A stretch of 64,000 bases of DNA from Limosilactobacillus reuteri (GCF_013694365.1 NZ_CP059275.1:558001-622000); one strand, 5' to 3'. Positions 1 to 10,033 are shown, counted from the first letter of the stretch. The notes: a model not told the origin generated them from the letters alone. Numbers and translations: made by a program.

Positions 1-202
1 GCCCTATGCTAAACAGCAAATTGTTAATGATATGGAGCAGATGGTTAAAAATAATTTGCTAGCTAAAGATGCAATAATTGTGGCAGAAACAGATCAGAAT
101 GCGAAATTGCCGACAGATTTAGCTGAGTTTAACTTTATTCGTCGTCAAGAATATGGAATTACGGTTTTAACAATTTATCAATATAAAGGAGAATCAAAAT
201 AA
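1..202 (+). CDS. rsmD: 16S rRNA (guanine-N2)-methyltransferase RsmD, C-terminal part
   Basis: The frame is open from base 2 and stops at 200-202, giving the last 66 residues of a protein whose start lies before the window. The first visible residues, PYAKQQ, fit the end of the DPPY catalytic motif of N6/N2-type SAM methyltransferases. The remainder (a helix, then EFNFIRRQEYGITVLTIYQY) matches the RsmD C-terminus. RsmD methylates G966 of 16S rRNA during 30S assembly. Lactobacilli carry ylbG directly before rsmD, and coaD usually follows. Here rsmD comes before ylbG, part of the reversed order seen throughout. The SAM-binding half cannot be assessed. Confidence 0.85.
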   Translation, partial: PYAKQQIVNDMEQMVKNNLLAKDAIIVAETDQNAKLPTDLAEFNFIRRQEYGITVLTIYQYKGESK

Positions 203-487
203 ATGTTTAAATTAATTCCACGGCGTTCCCTAATAATTTACATTAACAATAATCGTGTGATTCGAGCTCTTCGTCATTATGGTCAGATTGATTATATTTC
301 CCGACGAATGCATTATGTGGTAATGTATGTAGACCAAAGTGATGTCGAAAAAATAAAAGAGAAGATAAGTCGATTACGCGCAGTGAAAAAGGTTGAATTA
401 TCAGCTCGGCCAGATTTAGACCCGACGTTAGCTGATCTTGAATTAACAGGGGTCTATCAATTACATGATGAGGATGATAAAAAATGA
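203..487 (+). CDS. ylbG: UPF0298 (DUF2129) family protein YlbG
   Basis: This 94-residue basic protein opens with RRSLIIYINNNRVIRALRHYGQIDYISRRMHYVVMYVD, the recognisable core of the YlbG/UPF0298 family. It is a small cytoplasmic protein of Firmicutes with no established biochemical role. Family members sit next to rsmD and ftsW/typA, as here. The ATG at 203 is supported by an unusual route: the first eight bases (203-210) recur as the last eight bases of ftsW, and a GGAGG motif sits 8 bases upstream of that copy. In the native genome ylbG therefore starts inside the ftsW stop region. It ends in AAAAAATGA, compatible with a native ATGA overlap with rsmD. Confidence 0.88.
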   Translation: MFKLIPRRSLIIYINNNRVIRALRHYGQIDYISRRMHYVVMYVDQSDVEKIKEKISRLRAVKKVELSARPDLDPTLADLELTGVYQLHDEDDKK

Positions 488-1711
488 GTGAAGAAAAAGA
501 AATTAAGATTCCGTAAGATTCGTTCTGTATGGAATAACGTCCGCTACCTTGATTATTATATTTTAGTTCCTTACCTTGCTTTATGTTTAGTAGGAATTGT
601 AATGGTCTATTCAGCTAGTGCTTCCATTGAAATGCAAAATGGTGGAACCCCATTAGGATATTTAGTAAAACAAACAATCTATGTTGTAATGGGAGTTGCG
701 GTAATGGCATTTATGGCAAATTATCCTTTGCGGCATTATCGAACGCCAAGGTTTTTACGAGATTCAACATTGGTAGTTGGTGCTTTACTTGTCATTGTTT
801 TGGTTTTTAGTCGGGCTGTTAACGGAGCTAAAGGTTGGATATCCTTGGGCTTCTTTAATATTCAACCGGTGGAAATTTGTAAGCTATATTTTATCTTATA
901 TTTAGCTGATCGAATGGCTAAAATTAGGCAACGTGGACAACATTTTACCACTGATGCTAAAGGTCCTTGGCTCATAATTGCAGTTTTTCTCGGGTTGATT
1001 ATGATTCAACCAGATATTGGAGGAATGGCGATTAACGGAGCGATTATTGCAATCATGCTTTTAGCGGCGGATTATAAATGGGGCGTTGGTTTGGAAATAA
1101 TTCTTGTCTTACCAGCGCTTGGCTACCTTGGATTGGAACGACTAGTTGAAAGTGGTTTGCTTCAAGGCGGTGGATACCAAGTTGCGCGTTTTGTTGCCTT
1201 TCTAAATCCCTTTGGAAATGCTAGTGGTTCAGGAAATCAATTAGTTAATTCCTATTATGCAATCAGCAATGGTGGTGTATTTGGGGTTGGACTTGGAAAT
1301 AGTATTCAAAAAATGGGATATTTGCCAGAGCCCAATACCGACTTTATTATGTCAATTACTAGTGAAGAATTGGGTCTAGTCGGGGTAACGGCAATTTTAG
1401 TTACTTTACTCTTTTTGATCTGTCGTATTATTCAAGTTGGGGTGCGGGCAGATAGTTTGTATCAAACGCTCATCTGTTATGGCTCAGCAACATTCTTTAC
1501 GATTGAAACACTCTTTAATATTGGTGGAGTTCTAGGACTCTTGCCGATTACGGGGGTTACCTTCCCATTTATTAGTTACGGGGGATCAAGTATGTTGATT
1601 CTTTCTGCAACGGTAGGCATTATAATGAATATTAGTATGCAGCAAAATCGGGATCGCTTGGTTATGGGGAAACCATTTATTCCTGAAACAGGAGGCGTAA
1701 AGAATGTTTAA
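488..1711 (+). CDS. ftsW: SEDS-family peptidoglycan glycosyltransferase FtsW
   Basis: This 407-residue polytopic membrane protein has a GTG start and about ten hydrophobic segments beginning near residue 24. SEDS hallmarks are visible: VNGAKGWISLG with FNIQPVEICK, the extracytoplasmic stretch NQLVNSYYAISNGGVFGVGLG, then PNTDFIMSITSEELG. The Asp in that last motif is the presumed catalytic residue of the family. A late PFISYGGSS motif is also present. FtsW polymerises lipid II glycan strands at the septum with a class B PBP. It lies outside the dcw cluster, beside typA, as usual in lactobacilli. Its last 21 bases carry the ribosome binding site and start of ylbG, showing that natively ftsW precedes ylbG. 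Confidence 0.93.
   Translation: MKKKKLRFRKIRSVWNNVRYLDYYILVPYLALCLVGIVMVYSASASIEMQNGGTPLGYLVKQTIYVVMGVAVMAFMANYPLRHYRTPRFLRDSTLVVGALLVIVLVFSRAVNGAKGWISLGFFNIQPVEICKLYFILYLADRMAKIRQRGQHFTTDAKGPWLIIAVFLGLIMIQPDIGGMAINGAIIAIMLLAADYKWGVGLEIILVLPALGYLGLERLVESGLLQGGGYQVARFVAFLNPFGNASGSGNQLVNSYYAISNGGVFGVGLGNSIQKMGYLPEPNTDFIMSITSEELGLVGVTAILVTLLFLICRIIQVGVRADSLYQTLICYGSATFFTIETLFNIGGVLGLLPITGVTFPFISYGGSSMLILSATVGIIMNISMQQNRDRLVMGKPFIPETGGVKNV
1691..1695 (+). promoter_or_regulatory. Shine-Dalgarno GGAGG for native ylbG, displaced
   Basis: GGAGG lies inside the ftsW coding end. It is followed after 8 bases by ATGTTTAA (1704-1711), identical to the first eight bases of ylbG at 203-210. In this window the motif serves no adjacent gene with good spacing. 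Natively it would initiate ylbG. Confidence 0.85.
1704..1711 (+). repeat. Octamer duplicate of the ylbG start
   Basis: ATGTTTAA ends ftsW, and the same eight bases open ylbG at 203-210. This is the expected trace of an 8-base native gene overlap copied into both extracted genes. Confidence 0.85.
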
Positions 1712-3556
1712 TTGAAAACTCGTGACGACATTCGTAACATTGCGATTATTGCCCACGTTGACCACGGTAAGACTACCTTAGTTAACGAAATGTTGAAGCA
1801 ATCAGATACTTTACCAGAACACTTCTCAATTGAAGATCGTGCGATGGATACTAACGCTATTGAGCGTGAACGTGGTATTACTATTCTTTCAAAAAATACT
1901 GCTGTTAAATATGATAATCACCAAATTAACATCTTGGATACACCAGGACACGCGGACTTCGGTGGTGAAGTTGAACGTGTTATGAAGATGGTTGATGGTG
2001 TATTACTTGTTGTGGATGCTTTCGAAGGGACAATGCCTCAGACACGGTTCGTCCTTAAGAAGGCCCTTGAACAACACTTAACACCAATTGTTGTGATTAA
2101 CAAGGTTGACCGTAAAGGTGCTCGTCCTGAAGAAGTTGTGGATGAAGTTCTTGACCTCTTTATCGAATTAGGTGCAGATGAAGATCAACTCGACTTCCCA
2201 GTTGTTTACACTTCAGCAATGAACGGTACTTCAAGTTATGATTCAGATGTTTCTACTCAAGAACACACCATGAAGCCATTGTTTGATACTATTATCAAGA
2301 CAATCCCTGCTCCAGTAGACAATTCTGATGAACCACTTCAATTCCAAGTTGCTATCTTAGATTACAATGACTTCGTTGGTCGAATCGGTATCGGTCGTGT
2401 CTTCCGTGGTAAGATTAAGGTCGGCGATAATGTTACCTTAATGAAACTTGATGGCTCAAAGAAGAATTTCCGGGTTACTAAGCTTTTTGGTTTCTTCGGT
2501 TTGAAGCGGTTGGAAATTAATGAAGCTGAAGCTGGTGATTTGATTGCGGTTTCTGGGATGGAAGACATCAATGTTGGTGAAACTGTAGCTGATGCAGAAC
2601 ATCCCGAAGCAATTACTCCATTACGGATTGATCCACCTACATTACAAATGACTTTCCGGACTAACGATTCTCCATTCGCTGGTCGTGAAGGTAAATTTGT
2701 TACTGCCCGTCAGCTTGAAGATCGTTTGAAGCGTGAAATGCAAACTGATGTGTCCTTAAAGGTTGAAGATACTGATGATCCAGGTGCATGGACTGTTTCT
2801 GGTCGTGGGGAATTACACCTTTCTATCTTGATCGAAACATTACGTCGTGAAGGATATGAGTTATCTGTATCACGTCCACAAGTTATTTACCGTGAAATTG
2901 ATGGAGTAATGAGTGAACCATTTGAAGAAGTTCAAATCGATACTCCAGATGAATATACTGGTGCAGTTATTGATAGCCTTTCTAAACGTAAAGGTGAAAT
3001 GAAGAACATGGAACCAGGCGAAAATGGTCAAACTCGTCTTATCTTCTTAGCACCATCACGTGGCTTGATTGGATACTCAACTGAATTTATGACTATGACC
3101 CGTGGTTACGGAATCATGAGCCATACCTTTGAAAAATACGCACCAGTTATCAAGAACTGGAACCCTGGTCGTCAAAAGGGTACTCTTGTGTCCATGAATG
3201 CTGGTAAGGCTACTACTTACGCAATGATGGGTATCGAAAGTCGTGGTCAATTATTAATTGATCCAGGTACGGAAGTTTACGAAGGTATGATCGTTGGTGA
3301 AAACAGTCGTGAAAATGATATTACTGTTAACATCACCAAGGGTAAGAACTTAACGAACGTTCGTGCTGCTGGTTCTGATGAAATGGCTCACATTAAGACC
3401 CCTACTCACTTCTCCCTTGAAGAATCACTCGAATTCTTAAATGAAGATGAATACTGTGAAGTAACTCCAGAAAATATCCGTTTACGGAAGAAGACCCTTA
3501 ACACAAATGCCCGTGAAAAGGAAGCTAAGCGTCGTCGTGCTGCTTCACGGAAGTAA
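1712..3556 (+). CDS. typA: Ribosome-associated translational GTPase TypA/BipA
   Basis: This 614-residue translational GTPase has a TTG start. The G-domain motifs appear in order: [10 protein letters not shown] near residue 14 (P-loop), RERGITI in switch [12 protein letters not shown] in switch II and NKVD near residue 128. An EF-G-like domain II, the TypA-typical stretch with [12 protein letters not shown], and [23 protein letters not shown] follow. The C-terminus is basic. TypA associates with the ribosome and helps 50S assembly and stress or cold adaptation. Length matches the family. In this window it sits between ftsW and suhB, consistent with the usual lactobacillar order read backwards. 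Confidence 0.96.
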   Translation: MKTRDDIRNIAIIAHVDHGKTTLVNEMLKQSDTLPEHFSIEDRAMDTNAIERERGITILSKNTAVKYDNHQINILDTPGHADFGGEVERVMKMVDGVLLVVDAFEGTMPQTRFVLKKALEQHLTPIVVINKVDRKGARPEEVVDEVLDLFIELGADEDQLDFPVVYTSAMNGTSSYDSDVSTQEHTMKPLFDTIIKTIPAPVDNSDEPLQFQVAILDYNDFVGRIGIGRVFRGKIKVGDNVTLMKLDGSKKNFRVTKLFGFFGLKRLEINEAEAGDLIAVSGMEDINVGETVADAEHPEAITPLRIDPPTLQMTFRTNDSPFAGREGKFVTARQLEDRLKREMQTDVSLKVEDTDDPGAWTVSGRGELHLSILIETLRREGYELSVSRPQVIYREIDGVMSEPFEEVQIDTPDEYTGAVIDSLSKRKGEMKNMEPGENGQTRLIFLAPSRGLIGYSTEFMTMTRGYGIMSHTFEKYAPVIKNWNPGRQKGTLVSMNAGKATTYAMMGIESRGQLLIDPGTEVYEGMIVGENSRENDITVNITKGKNLTNVRAAGSDEMAHIKTPTHFSLEESLEFLNEDEYCEVTPENIRLRKKTLNTNAREKEAKRRRAASRK

Positions 3557-4330
3557 ATGATTAGTATTGAAGAGTTAGATCAAAAAGCACAACAAATAAT
3601 TCGTCAAGCAGGTCAAAATGCATACCAGAAAATGGAAAATGATTACCAGATTGATACAAAGACGAATTATACTGACCTTGTAACGACAATTGACCGGGAA
3701 AATGAACAATTAATAAATGATCAACTACGAAAAATTGATCCTGATAGTCAAATTTTAAGTGAAGAAGGATTTGGCGACAAACAAATAAGCAATATGCAAG
3801 GACATGTTTGGATTGTTGATCCGATTGATGGAACAATGAATTTTGTTAAGCAGCATAATAATTTTGCTGTTATGTTAGCATTGTATGTTGACGGTCAACC
3901 GATGCTTGGCTATATTTTAGATGTAATTAATAATCGTCTTTACCATGGTCGAAAGGGTGCTGGTGTTTATGTTAACAACCAAAAAATTGGCCAGCCAGCT
4001 GACTTAGGCTTGCGAGAGAGTTTGTTAGCGATGAATCGGACATTAACTTTAAGTGGTGATTCAGCATTAAAGAAAATCGCTCAAGACGCAATAGGCTTAC
4101 GGATGTATGGAAGTGCGGGCATTGAGGTGATTGGTGTGATCACAGGTCAATTAGGTGGATATATCTCTAATTTGAAGCCATGGGACCTTGCTGCTGGGCG
4201 AATGTTAGCAGAAGAATTAGACTTAGTTGTGAAATCAATTGACGGTAGTTCTATTAATGTGTTATCATCTAATCTTGTATTAGTAGCAACGAGGCAGGTT
4301 AGTCGAGATATTCGACAGATCATCAATTAG
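3557..4330 (+). CDS. Inositol monophosphatase family protein (SuhB-like)
   Basis: This 257-residue protein has the three metal-binding signatures of the lithium-sensitive phosphatase family: ILSEEGFG near residue 66, VWIVDPIDGTMNF near 89 and KPWDLAAGRM near 208. These coordinate Mg2+ for hydrolysis of sugar or inositol phosphates. The actual substrate in lactobacilli is not certain; fructose-1,6-bisphosphate, inositol-1-phosphate and related phosphates are alternatives. The first eight bases, ATGATTAG, recur at the end of the following UPF0223 gene (4617-4624). The two overlap by 8 bases natively, with UPF0223 upstream. Confidence 0.88.
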   Translation: MISIEELDQKAQQIIRQAGQNAYQKMENDYQIDTKTNYTDLVTTIDRENEQLINDQLRKIDPDSQILSEEGFGDKQISNMQGHVWIVDPIDGTMNFVKQHNNFAVMLALYVDGQPMLGYILDVINNRLYHGRKGAGVYVNNQKIGQPADLGLRESLLAMNRTLTLSGDSALKKIAQDAIGLRMYGSAGIEVIGVITGQLGGYISNLKPWDLAAGRMLAEELDLVVKSIDGSSINVLSSNLVLVATRQVSRDIRQIIN

Positions 4331-4624
4331 ATGAATTCACATAACTATAGTTATCCCCTTGATCTATCATGGACAACTAAAGAGATGGAAACGGTAATTG
4401 CCATGTTTAGGGCGGTTGAAGATGCTTATGAAGTTGCGATTGATAGAGATAAAATTTTAGATTGTTATCGTGCCTTTAAGCAAGTCGTTCCCTCAAAGGC
4501 TGAAGAGAAACAATTGGGTCGCGAATTTGAAAAGAATTCGGGTTATGTTCTCTACCGTGTTGTCAAAGCAGCACAAGAGTCAACAGATAAGCGAATTAAG
4601 ATGGTTAGGCAAAAAAATGATTAG
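4331..4624 (+). CDS. UPF0223 family protein (YktA-like)
   Basis: This 97-residue protein contains YPLDLSWTTKEMETVIAMFRAVEDAYE and a C-terminal helix KNSGYVLYRVVKAA, both recognisable features of the UPF0223/YktA family. The role is unknown. The protein is predicted cytoplasmic, without membrane segments. In lactobacilli and bacilli the family lies between pdhD and the inositol-phosphatase gene, and that neighbourhood is kept here. The final bases (AAAAAATGATTAG) contain the suhB-like start codon, so translational coupling to that gene in the native operon is likely. Confidence 0.85.
   Translation: MNSHNYSYPLDLSWTTKEMETVIAMFRAVEDAYEVAIDRDKILDCYRAFKQVVPSKAEEKQLGREFEKNSGYVLYRVVKAAQESTDKRIKMVRQKND
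4617..4624 (+). repeat. Octamer duplicate of the suhB-like start
   Basis: ATGATTAG closes the UPF0223 gene and also opens the preceding gene at 3557-3564. The pair is again explained by a native 8-base overlap copied into both extracted genes. Confidence 0.85.
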
Positions 4625-6052
4625 ATGGCTGATGTTGAACAAAAGGATACAGTAATTGTTGGTGGAGGTCCTGGTGGTTATGTAGCCGCTATTCGAGCTT
4701 CAGAATTAGGTCAAAAGGTTACCTTAATTGATAAGGGAGAACCAGGTTTAGGTGGTGTTTGTTTAAATGTTGGATGTGTACCATCTAAAGCATTAATTGC
4801 TGCTGGCCACCGTTACCAAGAAACTTTAGACTCATCTATTTATGGTATTTCTAAAACCGATGCAAAGCTAGACTTTACTAAGACTCAAGAATGGAAGGAC
4901 CATAAAGTTGTCGACCGTATGATTCGTGGAGTTAAGATGCTTTTGAAGAAGCATAAAGTTGAAATCATTGATGGAGAGGCAATTCTTGATAATGACCACC
5001 AACTTCGTGTAATCAAGCCTGGTCCAAAGCAATTCATGGATAATGATAATGGTCGTACTATCACGTGGAAGAATTTAATTCTTGCAACAGGAAGTCGTCC
5101 AGTAGAAATTCCTCATTTTAAGTTTGAAGGTCGTGTTATTGATTCAACCGGTGGCTTAAACCTTAAGAAAGTACCAGAAGAATTAGTTGTAATTGGTGGG
5201 GGCTACATTGGTACAGAATTAGCTGGTGCCTATGCTGATCTTGGTGCTCATGTAACGATTATTGAAGGTACTGATTCAATTCTTGGTGGATTTGACCACG
5301 ATATGGTTGATATTGTTGTCAAGAATCTTGAAAAGAAGGGCGTAGACATTGTAACTAAGGCAATGGCTAAAGATTCTCAGCAAGATGAAAATAGCGTTAC
5401 TGTCACTTATGAAGTTGATGGTAGCGAAAAGAGCATTAAAGCAGACTACTGCATGGTATCTGTTGGTCGTAAACCAAATACTGATGATTTTGGGCTTGAT
5501 ATGACAAATGTTAAGTTAAACGACCGTCATCAAGTAATTGTTGATGAACAAGGCCGGACGAATGTACCTGGTATTTGGGCTATTGGAGATATTGTTCCTG
5601 GTCCTGCACTTGCTCACAAGGCATTCTTTGAAGCTAAGACTGCCGCTGGTGCCATTGCTGGTAAGAATACTGCTAACGATTGGGTTGGAGTACCAATGGT
5701 TTGTTTTGCTGATCCAGAATTAGCTCAAGTTGGTATGACGGTTGAAGAAGCTAAAGATAAAGGAATTGATGTATCTACTGCTCAATTCCCATTTGCCGGT
5801 AATGCCCGTGCTGTTTCTCTTGATGCTGCCGAAGGATTTATTCGCTTAATCTACACTAAAGATAAGAAAAATGTTATTGGTGCTCAAGGTGTCGGTCCTG
5901 GTGTTAGTGACCTTACTGGTGAACTTTCATTGATTGTCAACTGTGGTATGAATGTTGAAGATGTTGCTTTAACAATTCACCCACACCCAACATTGAATGA
6001 ACCTGTTCAAGAAGCTGCAGATATTGCGCTTGGCTTCCCAACACATATTTAA
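4625..6052 (+). CDS. pdhD: Dihydrolipoyl dehydrogenase, E3 of pyruvate dehydrogenase
   Basis: This 475-residue flavoprotein disulfide reductase begins with the FAD Rossmann motif VGGGPGGYVAAIRASELG. The redox-active disulfide motif GGVCLNVGCVPSKAL follows near residues 42-56. An NAD-binding GGGYIGTELAGAYADLG lies near residue 190, an FAD contact motif GIWAIGDIV near 317, and the C-terminal catalytic HPHPTLNE near 450. It reoxidises dihydrolipoamide on E2 and transfers electrons to NAD+. The native operon order is pdhA-pdhB-pdhC-pdhD. Here pdhD stands first, each gene still in sense, which is a key sign of reversed concatenation. Confidence 0.97.
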   Translation: MADVEQKDTVIVGGGPGGYVAAIRASELGQKVTLIDKGEPGLGGVCLNVGCVPSKALIAAGHRYQETLDSSIYGISKTDAKLDFTKTQEWKDHKVVDRMIRGVKMLLKKHKVEIIDGEAILDNDHQLRVIKPGPKQFMDNDNGRTITWKNLILATGSRPVEIPHFKFEGRVIDSTGGLNLKKVPEELVVIGGGYIGTELAGAYADLGAHVTIIEGTDSILGGFDHDMVDIVVKNLEKKGVDIVTKAMAKDSQQDENSVTVTYEVDGSEKSIKADYCMVSVGRKPNTDDFGLDMTNVKLNDRHQVIVDEQGRTNVPGIWAIGDIVPGPALAHKAFFEAKTAAGAIAGKNTANDWVGVPMVCFADPELAQVGMTVEEAKDKGIDVSTAQFPFAGNARAVSLDAAEGFIRLIYTKDKKNVIGAQGVGPGVSDLTGELSLIVNCGMNVEDVALTIHPHPTLNEPVQEAADIALGFPTHI

Positions 6053-7387
6053 ATGGCATACATTTTTAGACTACCAGAAATGGGAGAAGGATTAACTGAA
6101 GGTGATGTTGCTTCTTGGCTCGTTAAAGAAGGAGAAGCAATTAAAGCTGATGATCCTTTAATTGAAATTCAAACTGATAAATCGACTACTCAATTGGTAT
6201 CCCCAGTTGATGGAACTGTCAAAAAATTATTTGTAAAAGAAGACGACCACGTTGAAAAGGGCGACAAGCTCGCTGAAATTGATGATGGTAAGCCTGGTAT
6301 TAGTACAAACGTCGAAAGCGAAGACGACGATGATGAAACTGATACAGGCAGTGAAGAAGCTACTGAAAGTGAAAAATCCACGGCTCCAGCTGCAGATTCT
6401 CCTTCAGAAGATAATTCTCCAAAGGGTGGAGTAGCTCCACTTGCAGAACCAAACAAGCTTGTAATGGCAATGCCTTCTGTTCGTCAATATGCCCGTGATA
6501 AGGGTGTTGATATTTCACTTGTTCAACCAAGTGGTAACCACGGTCAAGTTCTTAAAGAAGATATTGATAACTTTAATGGGTCAGCTGCTCCAGCTAAGGA
6601 AGAAAAGAGTGCAGCTATGTCAGCTAAGACTGCTCCAGTTGCAGCTAAGACCGCTGGTAATACAATCAAGCCATGGAATACCGACCTTGAAGAACGTGAA
6701 CCAATGTCTAATATGCGGAAGATTATCGCTAAGACTACTCGTGAATCAAAGGATATCTCGCCACATGTTACATCATTTGATGAAGTTGAAGTATCTGCTC
6801 TAATGGCTAGTCGCAAGAAGTACAAGGCAGTTGCTGCAGAACAAGATATTCACTTGACTTTCTTGCCATACATTATTAAGGCTTTAGTTGCCACATGCAA
6901 GAAGTTCCCAGAATTAAATGCTTCAATTGATGATTCTACTCAAGAAATTGTTTACAAGCACTACTATAATGTTGGGATCCTTACAAACACTGACCACGGT
7001 CTCTATAATCCAAATATTAAGAATGCAGATTCTAAGAGCATGTTTGAGATTGCAAAAGAAATTACCGAAAATACTCAAGCGGCCTTTGATAACAAGCTAA
7101 GTCCGGAATCAATGGCTGGTCGGACTATCAGTATCAGTAATATTGGTTCAATTGGCGGTGGCTGGTTCACCCCTGTTATCAACCAACCAGATGTTGCCAT
7201 TCTTGGTGTTGGTCGAATTGACAAGGAACCATACGTTAACGAAGATGGTGAAATTGTTGTTGGTCGAATGATGAAGTTATCATTGACTTACGATCACCGT
7301 TTAATTGATGGTGGACTTGCACAACATGCATTGAACTACATGAACAAGTTATTACATGATCCAGAATTATTGATGATGGAGGGCTAG
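6053..7387 (+). CDS. pdhC: Dihydrolipoamide acetyltransferase, E2 of pyruvate dehydrogenase
   Basis: This 444-residue protein has one N-terminal lipoyl domain with the lipoylated Lys in [11 protein letters not shown], near residue 43. An acidic, Ser/Glu-rich linker follows, then a peripheral-subunit-binding domain ([18 protein letters not shown], near 141) and an Ala/Lys-rich linker. The C-terminal catalytic acyltransferase domain ends with [14 protein letters not shown], which contains the catalytic His. It transfers the acetyl group from lipoamide to CoA. A single lipoyl domain is common in Firmicutes. The 3' end has GGAGGG just before the stop, a likely ribosome binding site for native downstream pdhD. 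Confidence 0.96.
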   Translation: MAYIFRLPEMGEGLTEGDVASWLVKEGEAIKADDPLIEIQTDKSTTQLVSPVDGTVKKLFVKEDDHVEKGDKLAEIDDGKPGISTNVESEDDDDETDTGSEEATESEKSTAPAADSPSEDNSPKGGVAPLAEPNKLVMAMPSVRQYARDKGVDISLVQPSGNHGQVLKEDIDNFNGSAAPAKEEKSAAMSAKTAPVAAKTAGNTIKPWNTDLEEREPMSNMRKIIAKTTRESKDISPHVTSFDEVEVSALMASRKKYKAVAAEQDIHLTFLPYIIKALVATCKKFPELNASIDDSTQEIVYKHYYNVGILTNTDHGLYNPNIKNADSKSMFEIAKEITENTQAAFDNKLSPESMAGRTISISNIGSIGGGWFTPVINQPDVAILGVGRIDKEPYVNEDGEIVVGRMMKLSLTYDHRLIDGGLAQHALNYMNKLLHDPELLMMEG

Positions 7388-8365
7388 ATGGCTAAAAAGA
7401 CTTATATCAAAGCTATTACTGAAGGTATTGACATCGCTTTAGCCGAAGATCCTAAGACTTTAGTATTCGGTGAAGATGTTGGTAAAAACGGTGGTGTTTT
7501 CCGTGCGACTAATGGGCTTCAAGAAAAATACGGTGTTGATCGAGTATTTAGTACCCCTCTTGCCGAATCAGGTATTTTAGGAATGTCAATTGGTTTAGCA
7601 GTAACTGGCTGGCGTCCAGTACCAGAAATTCAATTCATGGGCTTTACTTTTGAAGCAATGGATTCTATCGCTGCTCAAATGTCAAGGATACGTTTCCAAT
7701 ACAATGGGACTAAGCATGCACCAATTACTATTCGGACTCCTTATGGTGGTGGTACTCATACTGCTGAACTACACGGGGATGATCTTGAAAACTTCTTCGT
7801 TGGTATTCCAGGATTACGGGTTGTTGCACCAAGTTCTGCCTATGATGCTAAGGGATTAATTATTTCTGCAATTGAAAATAACGATCCAGTTCTTTTTCTT
7901 GAAAACCTTCGTCTCTATCGTTCAGTCAAAGGTGAAGTTCCTGATGACAAGTATACTGTTCCGTTGGATAAAGCAAATGTTGTTCAAGAAGGTACTGATG
8001 TTACAATTATCGCTTATGGTGGTGAAGTATCAGAAGCACAAAAAGCCGCTAAGAAATTAGCTAAGGACAATATTTCTGCTGAAATTATCGACTTACGTTC
8101 TCTTTACCCACTTGATACTGACACGATCTTTGAATCAATTAAGAAGACGCACAGAGTAGTCATTGTTCAAGAAGCGCAAAAGATGGCTGGTGTTGGTGCC
8201 CAAGTTGCATCAGCTATTTCAGAAGGTGCAATTATGTATCTTGATGCTCCTGTTACCCGGGTTGCTGCTCCTAACTCAGTATATCCATTCCCACAAGCTG
8301 AAAATGTTTGGCTTCCAGGTGCACGTGATATTGAGGATGCCGTACGAGAAGTAATTAATTACTAA
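7388..8365 (+). CDS. pdhB: Pyruvate dehydrogenase E1 component, beta subunit
   Basis: This 325-residue transketolase-like subunit begins KKTYIKAITEGIDIALAEDPKTLVFGEDVGKNGGVFRAT. The E1beta fold signatures FSTPLAESGILGMSIGLA and EIQFMGFTFEAMDSIAAQMSRIRFQ follow, then RTPYGGG and a C-terminal domain with VVIVQEAQKMAGVGAQVASAI. It forms the thiamine-diphosphate-dependent heterotetramer with E1alpha that decarboxylates pyruvate and acetylates E2 lipoamide. Length and motifs are normal. Its likely native ribosome binding site is the AAAAGGAG at the 3' end of pdhA (9456-9463). Confidence 0.97.
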   Translation: MAKKTYIKAITEGIDIALAEDPKTLVFGEDVGKNGGVFRATNGLQEKYGVDRVFSTPLAESGILGMSIGLAVTGWRPVPEIQFMGFTFEAMDSIAAQMSRIRFQYNGTKHAPITIRTPYGGGTHTAELHGDDLENFFVGIPGLRVVAPSSAYDAKGLIISAIENNDPVLFLENLRLYRSVKGEVPDDKYTVPLDKANVVQEGTDVTIIAYGGEVSEAQKAAKKLAKDNISAEIIDLRSLYPLDTDTIFESIKKTHRVVIVQEAQKMAGVGAQVASAISEGAIMYLDAPVTRVAAPNSVYPFPQAENVWLPGARDIEDAVREVINY

Positions 8366-9472
8366 ATGGCCAATACCAAAGCTGTCAATTTTGCTGAGAT
8401 TAAAGCCAATGAAGGGGTACCTTATGCAAAACCCGTACAAATTCTGGATAACGACGGAAATGTTGTTAACGAAGAATTAATGGCTAATTTCAATGATGAA
8501 TTATTAGTTGACTTAATGAAAAAAATGGTTTGGGCACGTGCCTTGCATGAACAAACAATGAGTTTTTCAAAGCAAGGTCGATTAGGTTTCTATGCGCCAA
8601 CTTGGGGTGAAGAAGCTTCTGAAATGGGAACAGCTGCTGCATTTAAGAAGCAAGACTTCCTTTTCCCTGCTTATCGTGATTTGCCACAATTAATTCAACA
8701 TGGAGCAACTGTTGCTCAAATGTACTTATGGTCAAAGGGACACATCAAAGGTAACCTTTTTGATGCACGTGCTCTCCGGCCACAAATTATTATCGGAGCG
8801 CAGATGGTCGAAATGGCTGGTGGTGCTCTTGGAATTAAGAAGAATGGTGAAAAGGACACTGTTGCCTATGCTTACACTGGTGAAGGTGGAAGCTCACAAG
8901 GGGATACTTATGAAGGAATGAACTTTGCTGGTGCATTCCAAGTACCTGGTGTATTTATTATTCAAAATAATGGATGGGCTATTTCGTTCCCACGAAAGCT
9001 ACAAACTGAAACACAAACAATTGCCCAAAAGGCTGTTGCTGCTGGAATTCCAGGTGTCCAAGTTGATGGAATGGATGTCCTTGCATGTTATGAAGTTGCT
9101 AAAGAGGCACGTGAATTTGCTGCTGCTGGTAATGGACCAGTGCTAATCGAAACATTAACATACCGGTTTGGTGCTCACAGTTCAGCAGGTGATGATCCTA
9201 CTCGTTACCGGACTGAGGATGAAACAAAGCCATGGTTTGATAAAGATCCATTGATTCGTCTTCGCAAGTACCTAACGAAAAAGGGGCTTTGGTCTGAAGA
9301 AGAAGAACAAAAATATGCTGATGAATGCAAACAAAGCTTTAAAGAAGCAATGAAAGAAGCAGACTCAGTAGAACCTGAAAAAGTTAGCGATATGTTGAAG
9401 CGGACGTTTGAAGTACCAACTCCAGACATTAAAGAACAAATTAAGAAGTACGAAGAAAAGGAGTCGAAGTAA
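8366..9472 (+). CDS. pdhA: Pyruvate dehydrogenase E1 component, alpha subunit
   Basis: This 368-residue subunit carries the thiamine-diphosphate binding region GEGGSSQGDTYEGMN, ending in FIIQNNGWAIS (family pattern GDG...NN), near residues 172-208. The phosphorylation-loop region YRFGAHSSAGDDPTRYR is also present. It works with E1beta in pyruvate decarboxylation. Natively it should be the first pdh gene, with def upstream; here def follows it. The C-terminus is a charged helix, and the bases encoding KEKESK include the purine-rich AAAAGGAG suited to starting pdhB. Confidence 0.97.
   Translation: MANTKAVNFAEIKANEGVPYAKPVQILDNDGNVVNEELMANFNDELLVDLMKKMVWARALHEQTMSFSKQGRLGFYAPTWGEEASEMGTAAAFKKQDFLFPAYRDLPQLIQHGATVAQMYLWSKGHIKGNLFDARALRPQIIIGAQMVEMAGGALGIKKNGEKDTVAYAYTGEGGSSQGDTYEGMNFAGAFQVPGVFIIQNNGWAISFPRKLQTETQTIAQKAVAAGIPGVQVDGMDVLACYEVAKEAREFAAAGNGPVLIETLTYRFGAHSSAGDDPTRYRTEDETKPWFDKDPLIRLRKYLTKKGLWSEEEEQKYADECKQSFKEAMKEADSVEPEKVSDMLKRTFEVPTPDIKEQIKKYEEKESK
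9456..9463 (+). promoter_or_regulatory. Shine-Dalgarno AAAAGGAG at the pdhA 3' end
   Basis: The motif ends 9 bases before the next start codon. In this window that start is def, but in conserved pdh operons the gene after pdhA is pdhB, so the site most likely belongs to pdhB. Confidence 0.6.
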
Positions 9473-10033
9473 ATGTATTTAATGAAAGATATTACCCGTG
9501 ATGGCAATCCCGTTTTACGTAAACGAGCTGCTAAGGTCTCATTTCCCCTATCTGATGAAGACCAAAAATTAGCAAAGGATATGATGCAATACTTAGAAGT
9601 AAGCCAAGATCCTGAATTATGTGAAAAGTACAAGTTACGAGCTGGAGTTGGCCTTGCCGCTCCTCAAGTTGGTGTTTCAAAGCAAATGGCTGCTGTCCTT
9701 GTTCCCGCACCTGCTGAAGGTGAAAAGCCCTTATTTAAGGACGTTATCATTAATCCAGTAATCGTTAGTGAATCGGTTCAATATGGTGCTCTTACTGAAG
9801 GCGAAGGTTGTCTTTCAGTTGATAAAGACGTGCCTGGCTACGTACCACGACATGACCGCATCACATTACGTTATCAAGACGTTAACGGTGAAACTCATAA
9901 GGTACGATTAAAGCATTATCCAGCAATTGTTTGTCAGCATGAAATTGACCATTTGCATGGGGTGCTATTTTACGATCATATTAATAAAGATCAACCATTT
10001 GAGGCGCCTGCAGATACAGTAATGATTAGTTAA
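9473..10033 (+). CDS. def: Peptide deformylase
   Basis: This 186-residue type-2 deformylase has all three catalytic motifs: [10 protein letters not shown] near residue 60, EGCLSVDKD near 109 (metal-ligand Cys) and [14 protein letters not shown] near 151 (metal-binding His pair and catalytic Glu). The insertion between motifs one and two is typical of Gram-positive enzymes. It removes formyl groups from nascent polypeptides. It neighbours pdhA in many Firmicutes. Start MYLMKDI is accepted because the conserved [10 protein letters not shown] follows at once; a second Met at residue 4 is an alternative. Confidence 0.96.
   Translation: MYLMKDITRDGNPVLRKRAAKVSFPLSDEDQKLAKDMMQYLEVSQDPELCEKYKLRAGVGLAAPQVGVSKQMAAVLVPAPAEGEKPLFKDVIINPVIVSESVQYGALTEGEGCLSVDKDVPGYVPRHDRITLRYQDVNGETHKVRLKHYPAIVCQHEIDHLHGVLFYDHINKDQPFEAPADTVMIS

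Noticed and set aside
6190..6456. Long minus-strand and alternate-frame open frames within pdhC and other genes
   Set aside because: They are shadows of biased codon use in highly expressed genes, with no family resemblance and low-complexity translations.
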